Shown here one piece after another: positions 16,757 through 23,213 of a stretch of DNA of 23,213 nucleotides. Position numbers and translations under genes: made by a program. Each line of letters opens with the position of its first letter. Position 1 is the stretch's first letter. Under the pieces are notes generated by a model. The model made no database searches, had not been told where the DNA came from, and saw nothing but the letters and a program-made list of their open reading frames with translations. Source of the stretch: Setomelanomma holmii (Eukaryota; Ascomycota; Dothideomycetes; Pleosporales; Phaeosphaeriaceae); the NCBI GenBank assembly GCA_010015745.1, contig ML978380.1, positions 1 through 23,213 on the forward strand, read 5' to 3'.

Positions 16757-19700
16757 ATGGAGAAGCTGAAGACACTGCTCATAGCAAACCGTGGCGAGAT
16801 TGCTGTACGTGACACGCGTTGAGCGCATAGAGCGCGTCCCCTAGGGAGACTTGACTTATCGATAAGCTCGCGATCGCTGACATCACCGCTTGCAGGTACG
16901 CATATGTCGGACAGCAAAGAAGCTCAATATCAAAACCATAGCGATATACTCGGAAGCAGATGCCGCGTCGCAGCATGTGCGCGATGCTGATGAGGCGGTC
17001 TTACTGCCTGGCAGCAATGCGACTGCCTACACAGACGAGGATGCCATTCTAAAGATCGCGAACGAAAAGGGAGCAGATGCAATTATTCCTGGTTATGGCT
17101 TTCTATCAGAAAATGCACACTTCGCGCGACTCGTAGGCGAAGCTGGCATTGGTTGGGTGGGCCCTTCCCCAGAAGCCATCGAGGCATTCGGCATCAAGCA
17201 CACAGCTCGAGGTCTAGCGCAGAAAGCCAATGTGCCCATTGTGCCCGGCACGAAAGGGCTTGTCGAAAATGAAGAAGCCGCGGCGACAGAAGCCGAGCGC
17301 ATTGGCTTTCCAGTGATGCTAAAGGCGACGGGCGGCGGAGGTGGCATGGGTCTGATCACCTGCAACAAGGTCGACGAGGTGCGCAAAGGCTTTAGGATGG
17401 TGCAATCGAGAGGCAAGACGTTGTTTAAGAATCCTGGAGTCTTCATCGAAGCATTCTATCCAGCAAGCCACCACATTGAAGTCCAGGTATTCGGCAACGG
17501 GCAAGGTCAGGCGATACACTTTGGTGAGCGAGAATGCTCAGTCCAAAGACGCCATCAGAAGGTCATCGAGGAATGTCCAAGTCCATTCGTCGAGCGACAC
17601 CCTAGCTTGCGACAGAAGTTGGGCGATGCAGCTGTCCGTCTAGCAGAGTCAATCAAGTATGGATCCGCTGGTACCATCGAGTATCTCGTAGACGATAAGT
17701 CAGGCGACTTCTTTTTCCTTGAGATGAACACCAGACTGCAAGTCGAGCATGGCATCACCGAGCTCTGCTACGATGTCGACTTGGTGGAGATTATGTTGAG
17801 ACAAGCAGATGCTCAGCTTTCCAATGGACAGGGCCTCGATGGCACAGCGTTGAAGCAGCTGCAGCCCTCGAGTCCCACCCCCACCGGTTCAGCCATTGAA
17901 GCACGTGTGTACGCTGAGAATCCATTGAAAGACTACGCTCCATCCCCTGGTTTACTTCAAAAAGTCAAATGGAAGGACGTGCCCGGCAGTCGTATTGACA
18001 CATGGGTATTCACAGGCTCGCGCATTACCCTGAACTACGATCCATTGATCGCTAAAGCCATGGTTCATGCCACATCGAGAGATCAAGCCATAGCGGGTAT
18101 GCAGGAGCTGCTCACGCACTCTTCAATATGCGGGCCACCAACGAACCTGGAGTTCCTCGCTGACATACTGCGTGACTCGCGCTTTCAGAGCGGCGACACT
18201 ATGACGAGCTTCCTTCAGGACTTCAAGTACGCGCCACATGCGATCGATGTGATTTCAGCTGGCGCATACACGCTGATCCAGGACCTTCCTGGGAGACCTA
18301 CAGTCGGCAAAGGTATACCACACTCAGGCCCGATGGATCCGTTGGCATTCCAAATCGCCAATATCCTGGTCGGCAATGAGCGCGAAACGGAAGGTTTGGA
18401 GATTACACTGAGCGGGCCAGAACTCCGATTCATCAGTCCAGCCATCGTCTCATTGTGTGGTGCGCCCATGGAGGCTACCTTGGACGGCAAAGAGTTTCCA
18501 ATGTGGACCGGCGTGAAACTCGAAGCTGGTCAAAAACTCAAGATTGGCAAGACGACGGCTGGTGGTTGTCGGTCGTATCTGGCTGTACATGGTGGCTTTC
18601 CGTCCGTTGCGAACTACTATGGGTCGAAGTCCACATCTCCACTGGTCGCTATCGGTGGCTACCAAGGTCGCCAACTCGCGCCCGGTGACTTGCTGCAGAT
18701 CACCAGTGAGCTTCGTGTGAACTTCAATCCAGTCTCGGTACCGGAGAAGCTGCGCTTGGACTACAAGTCTGATTGGGAAATTGCCGCCATGGTCGGACCA
18801 CACGACGAGGGTTACTTCGATCCCAACTTCATCAACACCATCTACGACACGAAGTGGAGGGTTTCGCACAATGCATCGCGAAGCGGCATCCGTCTCGACG
18901 GCCCTGTACCGAAGTGGGCGCGCAAAGATGGCGGTGAAGGCGGCGCTCACCCGAGTAATCTCATTGAGTATGGGTATCCTCTGGGTACTCTGAACTGGAC
19001 TGGCGACGACCCCTGCATCTTCCCCGTCGACTGTCCCAACTTCGGTGGCTTCACCAGCAGCACGACTGTGATCAAAGCCGATTGGTGGAAGCTGGGGCAG
19101 ATTAAGGCTGGCAACACCTTGAAGTACGTTCGAGTCGGTCTTGAAGATGCATTGAAGAAGCGAAGGAGAAATGAGGCCTTTCTTGATGCGATTGAAGATG
19201 CCGTGAAGACGGGCAGCGGGTTTGAGCATATCGATAGCTTACAGTGTGGTCACGTCAGCTTCCACGAATGCAACATTGGTAAAGCCGTGCTCTGGGAGAA
19301 GGCAGGTGACGCGCATATCCCGCAAGTGCGCTATCGACAAGGCGGAGACGACCACCTGCTCATCGAGTACGGCAATGAGTCTTTTGATCTGAACCATCGG
19401 TGTCGCGTTACAGCTCTCGAAAACACCCTCAATTCCGATTCAACCCACAATAGTATCAGGAGCAACCTCTACAACACCGTTGGTTGCTGCACCACGCTCC
19501 TCATATACTACAACGGCGCCAAAATTCCACGCGCAGGTCTCGTTGCGCATCTCCAAAAGATCGAATCCGAGCTCGGAGATCTGCGTTCCACCAAGGTTCC
19601 AACACGCATATTCAAGTTGCCCCTCTCGTTCGAGTCGAAGCTGCAGGACGAAGCGACGCAACGGTACATGACGAACCAGCGTCCACACGCGCCCTATCTC

Positions 19701-20623
19701 CCCGACAATCTCGCTTTTGTCGCGAAGAACAATGCGTTCACTCCACAACAGCTCAAGGACATTTACCTTAGCGGCCAGTTCATGGCCGTCGTCGTCGGAT
19801 TCTTCTGCGGTAACACCGTGTCTCTGCCCGTAGATCCACGCCAACGTATCTCCGCGCCGAAGATGAATCCCAGTCGCGTTTTCACACCTGAAGGAACAGT
19901 GGGGTGGGCTGGAAGTTGTATGTCCATTTACCCCGTCGACTCGCCTGGTGGATACCAAATGACTGGTCGTACGGTGCCGTGCTGGGATTACTACTTCTAC
20001 AAGCCCGGGTTTGGCAACAAGCCATGGATCTTCCGGGACTTTGACATCTTGACGTTTTACCAGGTGAGCGAGGCGGAGTTGGATGAGATTTTGGGAAAAT
20101 TTCGTGCGGGTAAGTTTGAGTGGGAGTATGAGGAGGTGGAATTTGATATGGCGGAACACAACAAGTTGCTGGAAGATACACAAGACGATGTGAGGGAGAT
20201 TAGAGAGAAGCAGGCGGTGGCGCAGGAGGAGATGACGAAGGCGGAGAATGAGAGCTTGGAGAGATGGAGGAGGGAGAAGGCGGAGAATCAGGTTGATGAA
20301 GGGACGGTGGAGAAGATGCTCGATGATCCCAGTATCGTCAGTGTTGAGGCGCCGGTTGATGCGAATGTATGGAAGGTGGAGGTTGAAGAGGGAGACAAGG
20401 CTGGTGCAGACACCGTGGTGAGTATACGGAATGCGTTTGTTTGCGAACGGCTTGTGCTGATGTGTCGCAGATTGTTATTCTTGAGGCTATGAAATTGGAA
20501 ATTGCGGTCAAGACCCCAGAATCGGAGGCGCAAGGAGGCAAGCTGAAGGTGGAGAAGTTGCTCGTCAAGCCCGGAGATACTGTGTCGGCGGGCGGACATC
20601 TGGCTCTGCTGAGGAGATTCTGA
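16757..20623 (+). CDS. lamA: Urea carboxylase-like biotin enzyme, LamA-type, 1,240 aa
   Basis: Exons 16757-16804, 16896-20417 and 20471-20623 have introns of 91 and 53 nt. Exon 1 restores the missing biotin carboxylase start MEKLKTLLIANRGEIA; exon 3 restores the biotin site. Domains: biotin carboxylase/ATP-grasp, about 1-455 (glycine loop KATGGGGGMG; EMNTRLQVEHGITE); AHS2/KipA/PxpC, about 465-780 (VISAGAYTLIQDLPGR, HSGPMDPLAFQIAN); AHS1/KipI/PxpB, about 825-1075 (VNPxxR-type KMNPSRVFTPEGTVGW, SPGGYQMTGRT); a charged coiled-coil linker, about 1085-1155; and a biotin carrier domain with EAMKLEI (biotin Lys about 1198). No allophanate hydrolase (amidase) domain is present, unlike yeast DUR1,2. 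It probably carboxylates a urea-like or lactam nitrogen in the cytosol. Its divergent pairing with lamB points to lactam use rather than urea. The frame is intact. Substrate is inferred. Confidence 0.9.
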
Positions 20624-21111
20624 GTACCATTTGCACGCTCAGCTTCGAACGCCTCGGAGAATTGCTCCAGGAAGTGGTTTAGAGCATATTTCGACTTGTC
20701 ATGTCTGATCGGCCATGTGACGCACAATTCTGGTGGCAAGCAAATTGTATAAGCCGCTACGTGATGTAGTCTAATCTCATTGAGCGCAACTTCAACATGA
20801 TATCTGCAGACTTGATTTTCGCATCATTGAGTATTGCATCTGTGATGGCCGAGCAACTGCGATCGACGGAAGGAGGGACTGCCGATTGCGTCCCGTGTTT
20901 CCCCTTCTTTCGGGACGCCGAGGAACGTGGCTGCCGTCAATCAGGGTCGCGACCTCCAGCGATTCTTCGTGGCGTGCTAATACCACCATAAATGCAGGAT
21001 GCTTGCCATGTTGCTATTTCTATCTGCCATGATTCCCATAATTCCTCACCTCTCGATGGCGAGGGGTCCTATACTTCTCGCATCCAGGCCTGCAAACACT
21101 CGAGGCCTGCG
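20624..21111. other. Intergenic DNA between lamA and the Zn2Cys6 relic
   Basis: Holds the lamA 3' flank and the upstream flank of the regulator gene. In the regulator's frame an ATG at 20992 would add 40 residues, but the sequence there has no recognisable feature and I prefer the ATG at 21112 close to the zinc cluster. No other gene is seen. Confidence 0.4.
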
Positions 21112-22345
21112 ATGCATGGTCATCAACCACCCGATCGCATCTCCCTAGCATGCAAGCAGTGTCGAAGCAGGCACGTGAGATGCGACGCGACTCAGCCTCC
21201 ATGTGGACGCTGCAAAAGAGATGGGAAAGAATGCACACACCAAATTCGAACATGGTCAGCCAACATTCTCAGTCGTACCCGGACAGAGCGCAGAATCGCA
21301 ATCGACCGTGCATATAAGCAACAGTCGCTTTCTCGAGCTGTACTAAGATCATTTCTGGTCGCCAGCTCTTATGGTCCTGCCTCATGCTCACATTCGGACA
21401 AGATTACACGACCGTCCTCACGACCATGGTCTCAAAATACTTTTGCTCGTCCTGTACTGGATTGGTCCATTCATGCGTCGTGGACTCCATCTGGACCGTA
21501 CTACGAAGATGCCTTGTGCACTGCGCGAGGTTTCGACCACACCATTCAATATTCAAGCCTCGATGCTGTTCGCCGTTGCCCAGCATCATTGCGACAAACG
21601 ATCTGAGGCGCGCAAGACGTCTATGCGGCCGTCGTAATGGCTTTACAACTTAGGATGAATGGGCGAGAATTTGCGCGGGCTTACGGTGAGCACAATGCCG
21701 TGCTCGAGGAGTCGTGGCGAAGAACGAGGTACGTTCTGTACTTCTTTGACCAAGAATCTGCGATTGTATCGCGGACCATTGCGCTTACCTTGCTCGACGT
21801 GCCGAACAGTGTGGATCTTACTTGCGATGACGGCGTATATGAAAGCGAGGTCAGTACATGAATTGGGGTCATATTTACTTGATACTAACAGCGTGTAGCA
21901 AATACCGCAGCCAGCAACTTTGCAAGATTATCAGGTTCGCGAGTTTGAAGAGATCTAGACGGTCTTCTCTTCCCTCACGTACTTCCATGACTTGAGTCTG
22001 ATAATCACAGGAAGTAAGAAATGCCCCGCATGCCCACCTGGAAAGATACTGATATTGTTTCAATCATAATCCATATGATTTAAAGTGCACCTTTTGATGA
22101 AGCCTTTGCCGCCTCTATCGATGCCAAAATCGCAGCATGGTATGCATTATTACCGACTTCCAAGAAAGACCCGCTGCGAATGGATGGCACCATCGACGAG
22201 GTCATGTGGTCTGCACTCACACAAGCAGCTATGTGTAACTTCTCCCTGATATCCCCCTGGCCAAATTTGACATGTACTAAACTCGGTACCATCCATCATT
22301 CCTTTTCAGCCCTGGTGCACAGTCCAGAGGAATTTACTACAGAAT
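21112..22345 (+). pseudogene. Zn2Cys6 transcription factor with fungal-specific middle domain, decayed
   Basis: The N-terminus has a complete zinc cluster CKQCRSRHVRC...PPCGRC...C (C-X2-C-X6-C-X6-C-X2-C-X6-C). The middle homology region follows in pieces: NIQASMLFAVAQHHCDKRSEARKT in one frame (up to about 21615), AAVVMALQLRMNGREFARAYGE and VLEESWRRTRYVLYFFDQE in another (21620-21849), a 49-nt intron with a perfect TACTAAC branch (21850-21898), then QIPQPATLQDYQVREFEEI. After a TAG (21956-21958) come TVFSSLTYFHDLSLII and, in a further frame from about 22087, IAAWYALLPTSKKDPLR and DGTIDEVMWSALTQAAM. Lesions: a frameshift near 21615, the TAG, and no splice I can find that joins the last two parts. 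The 3' end runs into transposon DNA. Position next to lamA suggests a former pathway regulator. Confidence 0.75.
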
Positions 22346-22348
22346 CCT

Positions 22349-23065
22349 TCATGGTTCTGGCACCCATCAACCCAGCTCGTCTCTCACTGGGCTACCGGCC
22401 TCGACCGTAACCGCTTTAAAGCTGATTCTGCCTTCAAGTATAGCCTCTACTTTGAGCTTCTCAAGCGAAAGATAGAGCAATATGACGTAGACAGTCGGCA
22501 TATATACAATATGGACAAGAAGGGTTTCTTGATTGGCGTCCTGTCAAAGATGAAGCGGATCTTCTCTAAGGCAGCTTACGAGCAGGGCAAGCTTAAGCAC
22601 ATCGTTCAGGATGGCAATCGTGAGTGGATTACCACTATAGCTTATATCTGCGCCAATGGTACTGCGCTTACGCCTGCTCTAATCTACCAGGCTCAATCTG
22701 GAGACATACAAGACACCTGGTTGCAGGACTTTAAGGCAGAATCTCACTGCGCCTTCTTTACAAGCTCACCTTCTGGATAGACCAGCCACAATATAGGACT
22801 CGCCTGGCTTAAGCAGGTATTTGATGGCGAGACAAAGGCAAAGGCGCGCTCCTCTTACAGGCTCCTCATCCTTGATGGCCACGGCTCTCATGTAACGATG
22901 GATATCATCAAGTATTGCGACGAGAATAAGATTCTGCTACTAGTATACCCAACTTATAGCACTCACACGCTACAACCTCTTGATGTGGTTATGTTTTCGC
23001 CACTAGCAGCCTCGTACAAAGTGGAGCTCTCTGCCTTCCTTGATCGCGCCCAAGGCCTTACCAGT
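22349..23065 (+). pseudogene. Pogo-type DDE transposase core, truncated at both ends
   Basis: A single frame gives STQLVSHWATGLDRNRFKAD, FKYSLYFELLKRKIEQY, IYNMDKKGF (first catalytic Asp, codon 22514), LLILDGHGSHVT (second Asp, 22874), and PTYSTHTLQPLDVVMFSPL (third Asp, 22982). This is the DDE_1 catalytic order of pogo/Fot1 transposases. The N-terminal helix-turn-helix/CENP-B DNA-binding part is missing, a TAG replaces an expected Trp at 22778-22780, and the gene stops abruptly at an LTR beginning at 23066. The left junction with the Zn2Cys6 relic is between about 22300 and 22350. No terminal repeat is seen. Confidence 0.85.
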
Positions 23066-23213
23066 TGTCAGATGTGAGAGGACAGAGCAGACATGAAGGA
23101 AGCAGAAGGTTGTTGTAATGAGAGAGCTACAGAGAGCGATTATATACACAACCACGATGAGTAAGCAAGTGACAAAGAGTCACGTGAGAGATGCAGTTCA
23201 CATGTACCTTGTG
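23066..23213 (-). repeat. Second Copia LTR of the 2114-2282 family, cut by the window end
   Basis: TGTCAG at 23066 starts a stretch matching the left LTR closely across 148 bases (for example GCAGAAGGTTGTTGTA, GCGATTATATACACAACCA, GAGTCACGTGAGA), in the same orientation. There is no primer-binding site to its left, only the transposase gene, so it is either a solo LTR or the 3' LTR of a minus-strand element extending past 23213. Confidence 0.9.

Noticed and set aside
16389..16828. Minus-strand ORFs of 128 and 142 codons over the lam intergenic region
   Set aside because: They overlap the lamB first exon and the lamA start in other frames, are rich in Arg, Ser and Pro as expected of GC-rich shadow frames, and show no motif.
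18450..20183. Long minus-strand ORFs of 259 and 247 codons
   Set aside because: They lie wholly inside the lamA exon on the opposite strand and mirror its codon structure.
20441..20623. Separate 60-codon plus-strand ORF
   Set aside because: Its useful part is the last exon of lamA carrying the biotinylation motif; the first bases are intron.
16757..20623. Urea amidolyase (DUR1,2) as the name of the large carboxylase
   Set aside because: No allophanate hydrolase/amidase domain is present before the biotin carboxylase, and the partner gene is lamB.

Overview
The window looks like a repeat-rich stretch of a filamentous ascomycete genome, most likely a Pleosporales-type Dothideomycete. The evidence is short GT-AG introns of about 45-100 nt with CTAAY/CTGAY branch points, a Zn2Cys6 regulator, a fungal NACHT-WD40 relic, pogo-type transposase relics, a Ty1/Copia element, and transition-type damage (CAG to TAG, TGG to TGA/TAG) that resembles repeat-induced point mutation (RIP). 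The genus cannot be read from the sequence alone.

Layout. Positions 1-2282 hold the 5' part of a decayed minus-strand Copia retrotransposon: 169-bp LTR, primer-binding site, gag and protease/pre-integrase remnants. A single-exon unknown gene follows (2470-3111), then a minisatellite with a period of about 118 bp (3277-4034). Next come a small four-exon protein kinase (4341-5444, minus), a perfect 36-bp inverted repeat between 9-bp direct repeats (6010-6118), and two small convergent genes whose 3' ends overlap by 14 bp (6271-6640 plus, 6627-7032 minus). A larger unknown gene with a poly-threonine tract (7525-9848, plus) then converges on another unknown gene (9852-10450, minus). Positions 10.5-13.2 kb are gene-poor, with weak small ORFs and two short tandem repeats. 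Positions 13.24-14.62 kb hold a gene fragment running into a NACHT-WD40 pseudogene whose WD40 array has collapsed to one repeat. A pogo transposase C-terminal tail lies at 15.13-15.37 kb.

The metabolic core is 15.62-20.62 kb: a divergent pair corresponding to the lam (lactam utilisation) locus known from Aspergillus nidulans. lamB (LamB/YcsF, the PxpA family) is on the minus strand. lamA is a 1,240-residue urea-carboxylase-like protein (biotin carboxylase, AHS2/PxpC, AHS1/PxpB and biotin carrier domains, no amidase) on the plus strand. They share a 280-bp intergenic region with two GATA-factor type sites. Together they contain every part of the bacterial PxpABC 5-oxoprolinase plus a biotin carboxylase, which fits ATP- and biotin-dependent opening of a lactam such as 2-pyrrolidinone or 5-oxoproline. 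Downstream is a Zn2Cys6 regulator gene (21.1-22.3 kb) with an intact zinc cluster but a frameshift, a stop and a broken splice region, so it is probably a dead former regulator. It runs into a pogo transposase core (22.35-23.07 kb), which is itself cut by a second LTR of the left-hand Copia family that leaves the window at 23213.

All gene models were built by hand from reading frames and splice consensus. Family assignments come from recognised motifs, not from a database search.
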